Source of the DNA: Membranipora membranacea
Taxonomy: Eukaryota > Bryozoa > Gymnolaemata > Cheilostomatida > Membraniporidae
NCBI GenBank assembly: GCA_914767715.1
Contig: OU612074.1
Coordinates: 14,558,062 to 14,618,061 of the forward strand
DNA: 60,000 bases
Reading direction: 5' to 3'
The notes beneath the pieces are model-generated. The model saw only the letters and a program-made list of their open reading frames with translations. It ran no database searches and was not told where the DNA came from. The position numbers were made by a program, and so were the translations under genes. Every line of letters begins with the position of its first letter. Within the stretch, counting starts at the first letter, position 1. Positions 1 through 12,812 of this stretch are shown piece after piece.

Positions 1-1080
1 TATCTCCAGGAATTAGCATTTACCTGTAGCATTGACAAACAAAATGTTACTTGGGAGGCTTGGAAAATAAATCAAATGAGTATAGAGATTTGGGGCGCAG
101 CATGAGTACTATGTGTAATTTGACCTCCGCACTAGAGGGAAAAGCAAAGTGTCACTTTGTACACTTGAAATGAGTGGTCATCAAAATGCAGGTGGGGACA
201 AAATCAGATGATGCTTTTAGATTACCCAGAATGAAATAGATGATATATGATATTGAATGGTCAGGCTGTTGTCAGAGATTTTACATGTGTTGTGCTGCCT
301 AATGCGATGAAGGTTCTCATTAGTTGGGGTTGGCTTTGGAATGCTTGGACCCAGTGAGCGGGGGGGGGGGTAATGATGTAGTGTTCACCGCTTAGAAGTA
401 CCCGTCGTTGCTTACATTAAGCGGTATATAAATGAACTCATTATTTTCATCTCTACCCATTTGTTATAGTTGAAAAAGGTGTTGTACTTCATTGGCATGC
501 TTTTAACCTAAACCTGATATAAACCTGATGTGAAATTAATGATTTTTGTGTTTGTCCAACAATTATGATAGCATGCCAGCCCCTCATGCTCTTGATTTGA
601 TTATTTTACGCATATATGATGTTGTGATAAGAACTCAAACCCACAATGGCAAGTTTCCAAATCACTATGCCAAGTTTTGATAAGTCTGTCAAGTCGTAGC
701 CAATATTGTTTATATTACAATGTGATAATACAATGATTTTAATTGGTGCGCATGCAGTTTCTATTTAGTTATAATAAATTGTAGCATAGCAATAGTTGTC
801 ACATGAGGGTACACTCATCAAAACTAGTGAGTACAGTAATGTGATCAGTATAAAACAGCAATTTGAAGTATATAGTGACCAATATTGTTACCCCCTAGTT
901 GCTCTCGTTCAATTTTTCCTAAATTGGAAGGTTTTTACACCAAAATTACTTTGATAGCTTTCTCAATTATCTTACATGAGACTGTCTCCTGTTTGTAAAT
1001 GCCTACTCAAATGTGAATAAATTAAGCCATATTTTGTGTCTAATGCCCTAAGTGAGTGATTGTTTTGTTTGTTTTGACAG
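1..1080. other. Intron or intergenic DNA upstream of the caspase exon
   Basis: I see no convincing exon here. The caspase exon that follows opens with a splice acceptor (polypyrimidine tract ending TTTTGACAG at 1080) and starts in mid-codon, so at least one earlier exon must lie in this stretch or off the window. The stretch contains one copy of a dispersed repeat (about 104-250) and a run of ten G near 361. Confidence 0.6.
104..250 (+). repeat. Dispersed repeat, copy 1
   Basis: The first part (104-200) matches 10461-10550 almost base for base over about 85 bases, sharing TGACCTCCGCACTAGAGGGA. The second part (from about 190) matches 14190-14240, sharing TTTTAGATTACCCAGAATGA. Copy 1 therefore looks like the longer element and the others like partial copies. 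No terminal repeats, ORF or Pol III boxes are visible, and I cannot assign a class. Confidence 0.6.
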
Positions 1081-3098
1081 CAAGCAACCTAATGAGCCCC
1101 ATGATGGAATACATAAGCGACATGATCAGGCTAGCGAAAGACTGGGTTATCTACCCTGCATATCTTTTGATGCAGTATTTAGCTTTTTCAGTCATTGTTC
1201 CAATGGGCTATGTAAGCCAGCTTATGCTCAACCAGCCTCCAGAAATACCGCACAAAACTGTGATGACACTCATCAAATCTGTTTTCTGCAACGATGCCTG
1301 TCAGGCCCTCACAGTACTAGCAACCCTAACAGAGGACCAACAGAAACTTATATTACTGAAGAAAATTGAGTTTGATGATACGTTGATTAACATTGCTGTT
1401 CGTCATGCTGACTGCTTTGATTTGTTAAAAGTACTGTTGAAGCCTCTCAAAGATGACGGAGAAGCTCTTGAATGTCTATTCGCCGGCAAACGCAGCACAA
1501 GGTCATATCTGTTAACTGAAGTCGCTAATCATAAAAAGCGGAAACTCCTGGAAATGACTTTGGAGTACCTCACAGTTTCATTCATGGAAAAGCATGCCAA
1601 TGGGCTTCTGCTCGATATTGCTATCAGAGCAGCTAAATCTAACAATCTAGAGATGGTTGTTGTTATTTTTCAGCGCATAGCAAAGGAAGAAAACCTTGAT
1701 GGGCATGGTGCAATACTTGCAACATGGAAGGTGGCTTTGAACAGATTTCTGGATGACAGATTCATGAAAACACTTTTCAAACTAGTTTCCAAGACCGACA
1801 CAATGGCTTCGAATGGCAATCCTAATGCTAACCTAAATGAACTCCGGTTACTGGCAACAGCCGATGTTGAGTCCTGGGCCAAATCAAGTCGCAGTTTCAC
1901 TTTGGAGTGGGCATTAAAAGAGAGCGAGGATCATGTTCGAGCAGCAGTAGAACTACTTCCAAGAAATGACACTGAATTACAGCTTCTTCTATTGATGAAC
2001 CAGCCAGACATGGAGCTCAATCCAACCCAATCTATGATTCGTACCCTATACCCTTTCTCTGAACAGTTTGTACTTCCTTCCAGACAGACCACTGGGCTAC
2101 CCAAAACGTTTAAACATGCTGTTATTCTAAGCTACACATTTAGCAATGAGAGTTTTGTTAGGCTTGGCGCTGAACAGGAAGTTGATGACATGACTAAAGC
2201 TCTTGATGCTATCGGGTTTATCTGTGATGTCAGAGTTGACCAGCCAATACTACAGAGCCTTACAGATGTGATAAATGAAGTTAAATCAACATGCGCCGTC
2301 TTCTTTCTCTGCATCATGTCACATGGTAAAAAGGGGATGGTACAACAGCCAGACTATGATATGCCTTTTGTGTCTATTTCTCTTATATTGGAGCAGCTAG
2401 AGCATCTTCCTTCATTCATACCAAAGGTAGGTTCGAACAAACTCTGCCCATTTTGCTGGTACTATTGTTTTATTTTCGCCAACAGACCCGCAGGCCTCAA
2501 CTAGTATAATTCAGCATAGAAATGTCGAAACCTATAAAGATATGATCACAAACCTCCTCTAAACCCTAGCTAACAGTCAGCCAGGTGCTAGCGGAGTTGA
2601 TGACTCTAATCATATGATGCATATAGGCAGCAAACCAATCACCAATATTTGTGGGACTTTCAACAAGCATGAATGTGGCTTATTAAACATTTGTTTTCTT
2701 AACAGATCATAGTGATTCAAGCCTGCCAGCGAACGAATTCACAAATCAGACAAGAACAGCTGTGGGGGACTGAGGATCCAGCTGTATTCCAGCACGCAGA
2801 GTATGGAGGATCCACTGCTGAGGAACATATAGAACTCAACACTAACCTACAGAACACAGTCCTGATGATGGCGACCGCCTCTGGCGGTTATGCGATGAGA
2901 AACTTTTTCATCACAACCCTAGCAAACGCGATCTGTCTCAGTGATGGGAAAACTGACATTAATACATTATTCACAAGAGTATCTAGAGCTATGAGCTGCC
3001 ATGAGGATTCTGAATTCGGGCAACAGCTGCCAAACTTTGCAGGTACCATGAGGAAGTTTTTAATACTTCCTGTTTCGACTCTCACAGAAAGTTCTTGA
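1081..3098 (+). CDS. Caspase-like cysteine protease (C-terminal two exons)
   Basis: Two exons, 1081-2426 and 2706-3098, join in phase 0 (AAG|GTAGGT donor, TTAACAG acceptor) and read to a stop at 3098, giving about 578 visible residues. The last 240 or so form a caspase catalytic region. They include a p20-like part with FLCIMSHGKKG (catalytic His in SHG), the catalytic Cys in IQACQR at the start of exon 2, and a p10-like part with ATASGGYAMRN and FTRVSRAM. The active-site motif is QACQR rather than the usual QACRG, and the SWRN tryptophan is replaced by Met. The His, the Cys, the Gln before the Cys and the Arg of the xxRN motif are present, so activity is plausible but unproven. The first 330 or so residues are Leu-rich and helical, faintly ankyrin-like, with no CARD or death-effector domain that I recognise. 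Exon 1 begins in mid-codon, so the true N-terminus is not seen. Confidence 0.85.
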
Positions 3099-3131
3099 TT
3101 TAGATTTATTCACATTTATTCGCAGTGTTAA

Positions 3132-3162
3132 AGGGCAACTAGGTTTCAAACTATGTTGCCCT
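3132..3162. mobile_element. Residual MITE: two TIRs back to back
   Basis: A 31-bp near-palindrome begins AGGGCAACTAGGTTTC and ends GTTGCCCT, with TTAA on both sides (3128-3131, 3163-3166). The ends match the terminal inverted repeats of the 377-bp element at 7159-7535. It looks like an internally deleted relic and lies 33 bp after the caspase stop codon. Confidence 0.6.
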
Positions 3163-3166
3163 TTAA

Positions 3167-4926
3167 AACCAAACTAGGGTTTTTGGAATCACCAAAAGAA
3201 CCAAACAAAAAAACAATCAGAAGAATAGTTGCTAGTTTTTGTGGTGAATCTGTTATCAAACATTTTCCAAATGGAGTGTCACATAATATGGAACGTTTAT
3301 TGTTACTTGGAATATTAGTTTTCCCTCTGTACTGTTGTGTTAAAAAATCTTGTTATGAATGGCCTTATGCAATAGAATGTCCATTTATAGCCCGGTCAAT
3401 GTGACCCCTAGGCTAGTGCGTAACAAGTGCAAAATGCCTGCAAAAAATGTGGCTCTTTGTTTATGAGAAAAGGGGGAAGCTTCACAAACTTGATAGAACA
3501 CAGGCTATATTCGGCAGCAATTCTGCTGATTGTTAACTCGAAAATTGAGGGGATGGACAATGTTGTAGCGAAGAGACGATTGTTCTTGAAGCGCTATTGC
3601 CAATGCCAAAAGAATGCATAAATGATTTGCTGTTTAGGTAAAACTAAATCTTGACCTTTGAGTGAAATGACTTGCAAAAGCCCACTTGGCAAGATAAAGG
3701 TTGATTAAAGAAATGGTATAATAAAATATTCTTCTCCTCTCTAATAAAAAAAAACTGTGTGGTGATAAGTTGCAACAAGTATACCAATCAATTTATCTGG
3801 ACATGATTTCAAACATTTACAGCGTTAAACGTCCGAAATATTATCAAAATTTGCACCAAGGTACTTGTAGCGTAAAATAACAGAAAACAAAGTGGTTTTG
3901 GAATTCCAAGTTAGGTATGTACATGATTAGATTAGAAAATTATGATATGGTGTTATCTCATTTGTAAAGTGCCAATTTCAATTTGAGAAAAGATTTTACT
4001 ATGTCGTTGCTCATGAAATTTGATGTGGATTTTAGGCCTTCTCAGTTGATACAGTAGGCCAATGACAACTCACTCTTGGCTGTACAAACATCCGGAATGC
4101 CATTTCAAAAGTGAAATCAGCCTACGCAGTCACAGACAATAAAATCAATTTATTCTATTCCACTGACTGGCGAAAATAAACTTTACAGATTGTTCAAAAA
4201 CCTGGTCCAACAGGTTAACCAGTATAATATATTCAATTGACAAAGTGCATATTTTTAACATATGAGAAATATATTTTGTTTATAACCAGCTCTATATCTA
4301 TCCAATAAACCATACCATATTTATAATATTCTATGTATATGTAATTTTCTATGTCGATTATAAAAAAAAGTGGGATTTACTCAAAAAAAGAACAGCTGTT
4401 GCATTTATAACTGTACATTTTTGTTTTGAATATAAAATAATCAGGCACACAAATATATATGTAAATGTACATTTTTCTGCCCATAAATATGCTTACCATA
4501 GCTATTGATTATGAACAGTTTATTGAATTGAATTAAATTTAGAGGTGATCTTCTGATTTTGGCAAGAAAATATTTCTACAAAAAAGTCTTAATATGTACA
4601 CTGTAATATACTGATTTGATATTGACAAAATTTAGGTAAGCATTTTGAATGAGCGACGCTTTTTGAGCCAATTTCTGACCCCAAACCCTTGCCTGATTGG
4701 ATCTTTCAATTAGGCTTATCTACTCCAAAATTATTCCACTGAAATATACGTTTCCATCAAGGCATGAATGGTCTTTGAGGTCTACAGCTCTGATTCGATC
4801 AATTTTGGCAGTTAGTCACCAGGTAAGACGTTTGGATTGGCTTAGTGCAAACATGAACTAGCAGAGATATAAATTTTATATTGTAAAATTATTTTTAAGA
4901 AAGGCAAGATTGACCGTATCGTCACT
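3167..4926. other. Intergenic, no gene seen
   Basis: AT-rich sequence between the caspase stop (+) and the Fringe stop (-), so the two genes converge here. Several AATAAA-like signals occur on both strands. Short ORFs at 3153-3404 and 3427-3621 have no recognisable protein features. Confidence 0.6.
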
Positions 4927-7539
4927 CTATGCTACCTTGACACCATTCTGACTAGGCAGTACTGATGGTTTCTCCAGCTGTGCTTTGAATTTTCTGCATT
5001 CTTCAGATTTGGGATATAAGTAACAGTGTAAACTGAATAACCTGCAATGAATAAACATCAAAGTAAGGTGGGGAGATGATTGAATTTGCAGCAAGGTTCT
5101 GATTATGTATCTCGAATATGCATGCATTTACAAATACTAAATTTGCGTGCCAATATGTCAAAACTTGTAGACAAAGGCCACCATTTAACAACCTAGAAAA
5201 CATTGACTTAGTATAAATATATGTATATATATGTAGCATCATAAGCCCTTGGAATGTAATATACCAAGTTGAGGACAGAGTTGACTATACCTTGTAGGAT
5301 CTTGCTCTCTGGTGAACTTTTCTATTTCATCTCTTATGAGTAATGTGTTGGGATACCGACCAGTAACTGCACTGTAGCTCACAGTGACCTGAACGAAAAC
5401 AGCAGATATTCATTGACAATGTTTGTCGTTCAATCAACTTTTTAAACAATTGTAAAATCTTTGCAACAGATTCACCAATCAACTGCTACCTAAACTGCTA
5501 TCTAAATAATTTTTCATCATAAAACCAGTTCACAGTTGTTCATGGTTTATTCATTTTATTTTATTTTAATTCATTTCTTTTTGTTTTATTTTATTTTGTT
5601 TTGTTTTGTTTTGTTTTATTTTATTTTATTTTATTTTATTTTATTTTATTTTATTTTATTTTATTTTATTTTATTTTATTTTATTTTATTTTATTTTATT
5701 TCATTTCATTTCATTTCATTTCGTTTTATTTTATTTCATTTTGTTTTGTTTTATTTCATTTCATTTTATTGTTACTGACTCTGACCTGCTTATGATAATC
5801 AGAAGGATTGATTAGGAACATGGCCTCCAGATGAGAGTGGAATTTTGGTATCACAGTCAGATTTACTCCAAGTAGGTAATCTGTAAATAAAGATATGACG
5901 GATAATCAGTAAAGTATAGATTCACCGAAAACATCCTACATTGTACAGGTTCAACCAATTTATTTGAGTTTGAATAAAGCACGCAAACTATAAATTATAC
6001 TTAACAAAATGTAAACAATATCATAGTACCACTACCAGTAGGGTTTCTGTCAGGAGTCTACCTCATTGAAGGATGGGCAGGGGGCTGAAGAGATTAGACC
6101 ATGAATTGATATTATGCTATCATTTGAGTAGATCATAATCTATGGTCTGGCGGTCAGACCTATTGTGATCAAAATGAATCCAGGGCTGCGAGATGGGCGT
6201 CCTATGCTGACCCACATTATAGGAGACAAATTTACAGAAATTCAACCCAATATTTAATAATTGTCTTTTTTGCCAGCAGGCTACACCAACTCATCTGTAT
6301 AATGGATAGAGCCAAAACTGCGGACAAATGGATCAAACTTGATCAATATGATCAATGGTTCAGTTCTAGTCAGGAAGAAACAACATTGTGAGAGACTTCG
6401 ATGCACACAATTCAAGCTGGTAAGGCCATAACTACTGGCAGAGACTTACTGCAGACATATCCTATAGTCGTGTCATCAGGTTCAGCTACCTCTTCAGCTC
6501 GTTTAATAAAACCCCCTGATCTGTGAATAAAGATTTTGCAAATTAGCAGCTTATACAGATATTGAGTAATAACTGATCCTCATAAATTTTGAATAAGACA
6601 AACAACTGAAGGAGTGCCCAGCGTTGAGCCTTATATAGCATGTATGTATGTACCTTTTACTCTTTCAGAGGGGTGATTGAGAAATAAAAAGCTGGTTTTC
6701 GTGCTGTAAAAATTGTTAATAAATATGCTGATGTCTAAAACTGTTATGATTGCATAAAAACGATTTGTAGTTGTAATACAAAAATGTTAGAAAAGGTAGA
6801 AAATAAATTAAGAGAGTGATTTATTCAAAATACTAATAGCCTGAGATCTGAAACATTTCACTACGGAGGTTAATGCGGTAGCGTAGAGACATAAAACAAC
6901 CAAATGGTAGCGTGTCAATGGAGAGTAGAGGGTTAGGTGTGCTTGGGGCACCATTCTGAGCGATTCGGTTTTAATTGGTGTTTGACTGTGTCTGCTAGTT
7001 GTTGGAGGGGAGCTTTGGACAGCTTCTCGGCGCACTTCGTGATTTTGTCCAGATCCTAACGTTCTTCGGCGGAGATATGATGGTATATGGCTAGTAGATT
7101 GTGCACTAATCCACTTTCAATGAATTTTAATAGCATTTAAACTTTTAGAAAACCTTAAAGGGCAACCAAGGTTTCGCAGCAATGCATTAATGGGTAGCAA
7201 ATAATGTGCTGGGCAGCATCAGCTTTGTGCATTACGCCATGCAAAACTCAAAGTAGTTGCTGACTCTAAGCTGGGTAACCCTTCAGTTTAGGGGAGGTTC
7301 CAAGACTTTGCTGTAATAATTATAGAGCACAGGCTAAATAATAACAGGAACAGGAAACTGCTATGTGGTATTCTCTTTTAGCTGAGTTGGAGTGCCTGAT
7401 GGAAGAAATGTTTCACAAGAATTCTGGCTTAATAATCATCCGAATTATATTTTGTCTTATTCCCCATGCAGAAGGTGCAATCTGCTATTAATCAATGGCC
7501 ATCAATGAGAAGTTGTTTGAAACCTTGGCTGCCCTTTAA

Positions 7540-7570
<31 letters not shown>

Positions 7571-10500
7571 ATATGATAGCTTATCTGACGTTCCCATAAA
7601 ATGTAGCTTTCTTGACGACATTTCTGGTGTTTTTGAGGAATTTTACTTTGTTTGTTATTGTGGTTCCTAGATATTTATATTCCTCGACTTGTTTGATGAC
7701 AACACCACTGAGAGAGAACTCCTCAGGACTGGGATTGTCCCTCGCATTAGATAGGAAGAGTTTTATTTAGGTCAACATTTTTTTTGACTTAATATTAATT
7801 TGTAAATTACTGCGGTGGCGCAAAGCAAGTTCAAAATGGTTCGACAGCTTGGGCAATGCCTCGGGCTTGATCAGAGACACTCATGTATGAGTCGGAGACT
7901 TTTCAATGAACTATTTACATTAGCTCATATTATTGCATGATTAGCTGAGAAATAGCGATAGACAGAGAGAGTAGGTAAATCTTATCGATCTTAGCATACA
8001 TATATATACAGTACAGTTTATGAGTGAATGACCGCACATACCCACATAGAGGCAGCATTGCCTGGATCATTGCTCTACTGAAGCATACAAGAGCTCCTCC
8101 AGTTGCAAACCAGAACCCAACTTTCTATAAAATAAAAGTATATATTGTTGTTGAATGAAATTATACATTTAGGATATAGCATGATGTCCGCAATCACTTT
8201 TCAACATTGCCGTTTGACTTGAGAATTTCGATAATAAAATGAAAAAGTGAACAAGTGAAGTTTCTGCCAATGAAAGTATTTATAAATAAGTTTTTAGGTT
8301 TGGAGGTGAATTGAGTTGGATCCATTCAGCTTGATTTTGGAGTTGCTTCTCCTTTGACGATTACCCTTTAGAATTGCCATAAGTTTCTAATAGACAAAAT
8401 GAGGGTGCTACATGACTTGTCCCATAACTAAAGAGGATTATGGCAGAGAAACAGGGTCAGCAAATAATAAGTTTCTGTCAGTTTTGATGTTTTTTTTTGG
8501 TTGCTTATCTTCTGTATGTAGCCCAGCAGTTTTCACAAACCCGATATCTTCTGACCCTGTGGCTATACCTAAATCACATATTTTAATGTGAGAAATCAAA
8601 ACTATAAGTTTTGCAACAACATCTTCAAGAAGATTGGATTTAATTTGAACACAACTCTGACATATCAAGAGTGTTTGAACAAGATCTGATCTAGACTTAG
8701 CGAGGCAAATCATTAGGAATATGTAAAGTCTAGCTTTGACTGATAAGTTATGAATAATAAATGTAGTCAACCAAGAAAAGGTGATACAAATGGTAAGGGT
8801 TTGTTTCTAACTGTCAATCAATTTGTCTAGTACGGTAGATTAAATGATGTTTCCTACCTTGTCGTGTGCTTCCCTCTCCAGTCTGTGAGGAAGACTATTT
8901 TTACCAATATACCAGGTCTGATTGTAATCATACTGACGCAACGTATTCACAAGATTAGGTATAACTATATATGTATCATCATCACCTGCGCAGAACCATT
9001 TATACCTACAACACATATATCATGTATATTTATATATATATATATCATGTATATTTATATCGTATGATTACGTATATATAATATCATGGAAAGTTTTCTT
9101 GCCATTCAGTTAGTGCAACAAAAAAGAAGTTCCGACAGCAGAAGGTCTACACCACACCATCAATCAGATCAGTGGTGTTTAGTTAGGATCAAAGTCAATT
9201 GGTGGTTCGATTACCATCCTTCACAACACAGAATTTTTGGTAATAAACCTGTCGGACCTTGTTGTTAAACTGTTTGCGATAAAAATCGATTAGTATGAAC
9301 TGTGACTGATGACAAATCAAGCTTTAGCCGATTCAATAGTACTGCCGTAAGTGATATTGAGCCCTTAAAATATTGCCAGGTATTATTGCAGGTTTTGAAA
9401 AGAAAATTTGGGATGTTCAATTGATATGGGTCAGTTGATAAAAAAACAGGGAATCTGTAGTCAGTCACAAATGTAGGAAGTGTAGAAACAGACCAGCTTT
9501 TTGGTGGTCTAGTTTTGGATTGAAAGTTTCTGAAGCAGGCCGTTTTGAGTGAGAAGTCTATAGATTGCATAAAAATTTTATTCCTAGATTGATTTCAATA
9601 ATAAAAGAAACTTGTTGAATGTTCCAATGTCTCGCACCAAGGTGGATGTATAGGAAATGTTTTTGTGGTGGCGACTCGATAACCCATGTCGCTAAAGGGC
9701 TGGAGCTGCAGTTGCTGGTGGCAGCATCCTCTTACATTGAGTTAAACCATTCAGGAGGGCTCATTTATCTGCATATACAATGCGGTTGTACTTAAAGAAA
9801 ACTTCAATTATTATTAGTCCTGATAACACAGATTATGTGATCAGTCAAGGTCAGAACAAATTTAGGCATCTGATGGGAATTGAATCCACGTAACAGACAC
9901 CCTTACCCCTGAGTCCATCTAACTGAACCTTGTGTCATTCAAGATCCTTAAACCAGTGTTATACCAGTTTAGTACAGGCTGATCTGATGGTACCTACCTC
10001 TTTATATTACTGATAGATAAATCATACATTGCTTGGAACTTACACGCCAGGTCTCTCCTGTGGAAAGAAAATGTATGATATAATGTGAAAATTGTGCCCT
10101 TATAAAGCATTTAACGGTCTCCAGACCAGCTAGAAAACCTGACCTAGTTCTGTGCTCAACTGTTGACGAGGAAGTATAGCTGCCGATGATAAAAAGAAGC
10201 CGAAATTAGACATCAAAGTTAACGACTTGTCTTGTTATGGGTTTTATAACTAGTCCATCTGTAGTAACCATTACTCAAGTATGGGACACTCTGAAGGGTG
10301 AAAGAGTGACTGTAGCACAAACTCTGATCGATAGGAGTTTCTGCTGGTCTCTTATGAGCGTGTGCATGTGAATATTTTGAGATTCAAGTTGAAATCATTT
10401 GTAAAACAGAGATTCCTGATATGGCACTGGCAAGGCGTTAATCATTTAAGCATTTAAGCAGTACTATGTACTATGTGTAATTTGACCTCCGCACTAGAGG

Positions 10501-11928
10501 GAAAAGCAAAGTGTCACATCGTACACTTGAAATGACTGGTCATCAAAAACCAGTTGTTAGCCATGCTGTGGATTTGTAAGACTTGCTGTTTGCGAAGAAA
10601 CAGAAGATTGGGCTGCCCCTAAAGAGGGACGCAAGGTGCCCTAAATCCTCATACTGAGAATGTGATACATCCTAGGAATCTAGAATGCATCCTAAAGGTG
10701 AGGCCATGGTGGACCTCCTAATTGTGGGTGTGCAGCGAGCTGCCAAAACTGAACTGGCACTAATCGGCCATTGGCAGTGGCACTTTGATCTTAGCCAATA
10801 GGCCGAGAAGGATATGTAAGACTTTGTCAGTGCAAGACTTCCAAGCTCTGACCGACCAAATAATGGATAGCGTTCTTCTTCTCCTGCTCAAATGTGATAA
10901 AGATGTTTTTTTATCGTCACTGAAAGGACTGAAATTCTCTACATTAACTGGTAACAAATATATATGCATCTTAGGAGTCTTGCAGAGATACGTCATGTAT
11001 TATAGAAGTGGAATTTTACAGGGTTTTCACCTTAGAGCCAATTCCATACTTCATGCACTCATCATACTTAAGCAGGAGGGACGACTTCCAACAAGATCTA
11101 TAATTATAACTTAAACCTATTTACGGTTTCACTGTTTAAGTTTGCATAGCCGCTATTAGACTCTATTAGATGCTTCTGTCTGACTGTCATTTAGGTACCT
11201 TGGGATCTAGGAGTTCTCTGCGTTAAACAATCTCACCTGTCATGAGATGCCGGGCATCCAGTATTTATCAACTTGTCAGCACCTGTCAAATAAAGAAATC
11301 GGTGAGTGACCAGTTTAACTCTCCAAGTGCATGGTGGTTTTGACGTAAAGACTTTGGCTATCTATCCATATCTAATTTTCGCTTTGTTGAGGTAGTATTG
11401 GGGAAAAAATGATTCTTTACTTGTACTTATTCCATTCAAACTGGTTTGCAAGGTGTAATTGCTCATGGTTACTGACTTGCCAACACAGTATTTGCTACTG
11501 AAAATGATCAAAGATGAGGTAAAATGGTTCATATTGTCTTAATTCTCAATTTTGCCATTTGCTCTGTTATAATCAACCATCAGGATTTGATGTTACCATT
11601 TCCTTTTAACGCCCCTATCTATTGATGTGTGTAGTGTAACAAATTGAGAATAAATCACCTCCACTTTTAAAGTGCAACCACAATCAGTTCCGTTTGAAGA
11701 CTTTTTGTCAACAAATATGTTGGAAGTTGGAAGTTGACAGCTTGTAGCAACATTAAACTCTAAATGAATATTGCAGATTGGTAGTTCGGAAGGTGCAATC
11801 ACTGATATGTATTCTTATCAATGTGTGCAACCCGCTGCCATGTCATTAAATAAACGATGAAGAGGACGAAAACACTCACCTAGAAGCTGGGAATATTTAC
11901 TGTCAACAGCATCAGTCAGAATGTATGT
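4927..11928 (-). CDS. Fringe-type beta-1,3-GlcNAc-transferase, shared exons 2-9
   Basis: Eight minus-strand exons: 11880-11928, 9998-10057, 8858-9005, 8042-8124, 6450-6520, 5786-5880, 5291-5388 and 4927-5041. All have AG acceptors and GT donors. They encode the Fringe catalytic domain: TYILTDAVDS, KWFCAGDDDTY (the DxD metal and UDP-sugar site), WFATGGALVC, EPDDTTIGYVC (the Asp of the usual PDDxTIG motif), KFHSHLE, and a C-terminus with HCYLYPKSEEC like that of animal Fringes. Fringes add GlcNAc to O-fucose on Notch EGF repeats in the Golgi. Sizes of exons 2 and 4-8 are identical to the + strand paralogue at 22801-28200. The C-terminus carries about 16 extra residues. One problem: the exon 2 (GTGAGT) to exon 3 join is out of phase by one base; using a weaker GT four bases downstream (GTGTTT) restores the frame. 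Upstream first exons are annotated separately. Confidence 0.85.
5551..5770. repeat. TTTTA/TTTCA pentanucleotide microsatellite
   Basis: About 220 bp of near-pure TTTTA units, degenerating to TTTTG and TTTCA at the edges. It lies in the intron between Fringe exons 7 and 8 (minus gene), ending 16 bp from the 5786 splice donor side. All-Phe/Tyr/Leu reading frames here are artefacts of the repeat. Confidence 0.95.
7159..7535. mobile_element. 377-bp MITE with TTAA target duplications
   Basis: The ends are inverted repeats: AGGGCAACCAAGGTTTC on the left and GAAACCTTGGCTGCCCT on the right, with TTAA immediately outside both ends (7155-7158, 7536-7539). No ORF is present, so it is non-autonomous. 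A TTAA duplication points to piggyBac-like mobilisation by known preference; a TA-duplicating family is also possible. It sits in the intron between Fringe exons 5 and 6 (minus gene) and is followed by an (AAAT)n run at 7540-7573. Confidence 0.7.
7540..7573. repeat. (AAAT)n microsatellite
   Basis: About eight AAAT units directly abut the right end of the TTAA MITE. Confidence 0.9.
10461..10550 (+). repeat. Dispersed repeat, copy 2 (partial)
   Basis: Matches 104-200 with only a few differences and then diverges. It lies about 20 bp from the target-site duplication of the U2-headed SINE, inside the intron between Fringe exons 2 and 3 of the minus gene. Confidence 0.7.
10585..10809 (-). mobile_element. 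U2-snRNA-headed SINE, copy B
   Basis: Read on the minus strand, the element starts CTTCTCGGCCTATTGGCT and continues AAGATCAAAGTG, which is the 5' end of U2 snRNA (CTTCTCGGCCTTTTGGCTAA in animals). The rest is unrelated to U2: it lacks the branch-point recognition GUAGUA and the Sm site. The 225-bp body is about 90% identical to the copy at 31760-31984. It is flanked by 15-bp direct repeats with one mismatch (10570-10584 GGATTTGTAAGACTT and 10810-10824 GGATATGTAAGACTT), the mark of LINE-mediated retroposition. SINEs with snRNA-derived heads are a known but rare class. Confidence 0.85.
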
Positions 11929-12812
11929 CTAAAAAGAAAAAAAAGAAATATCAGCTTTAAAATAATGATTCCTTAATTCTGGTTTCAACACTAGGTGGGA
12001 TTGGGATAGTTTTTCTATAACAAAAGTAGTATTACACCAATCCATCATGATTGAGGTTATGACAAATCGGTGCTGTGGTCAAATTCTGTCAAAACAGAAA
12101 ACCAAATATCAGAGGCATTCTCACTTGTGTCAAAACTGAGGGAAGTACGTCTGAAATTTTCACATTGATAGTCGATTCAGCCTTGCGTATCTGAACAATT
12201 GACTCTATTTTTGTCTCTCAATCTCAAAATTGATCTTATTGTTATTTTCAAAACACGTTTAGTTTATGTTTTTTATGGTTAACACAGAATATGGTTTGCA
12301 AGAAAAATTGCATTTTTTTGTATGTACGCCTATACAAACCTATTTTCCCATGAGGTAATAATCGGGGGTCATGGGGTAAAAATCCATGTTAAAAGTGTAA
12401 AAGCTGAGTTTTATATATTATTGAGTAGAATAGTGTTATATTTTTGTATTCCAGCCTCAGAACAGGAATCACAAGGTTTTTTCTTGGAAATTCACCCTTA
12501 GCACAAGGGGGGGGGGCAACTTTTTCCAAAATCAACCTCACAGTATACATATCATTAGTTTGTGTTAAAAATTTGTAAATCTTTAAAGCTAATACTATGA
12601 ATATCTTATCCTGAAACCATTGACTTTTCAAAGAAATAAACCATCATTTATAAGGTGTACTCATCTCTGCTTGGATCGATAATGCTGCCTGATGTAATAA
12701 TTGAGGCCCACTCCACGCACTGTTTACAATTATCACTGAAACATTTGTATGCGGCACAGCGAACTTTATAAAAGAGCAGCAAGTAAACCATGGAATATCA
12801 TTGATTGAATCT

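Noticed and set aside
1052-1369. 105-codon ORF overlapping the caspase
   Set aside because: It is in the wrong frame and begins inside the intron. The caspase frame is the one with family motifs and a proper splice acceptor.
5536-5815. Phe/Leu/Tyr-rich proteins
   Set aside because: Translations of the TTTTA microsatellite in all three frames.
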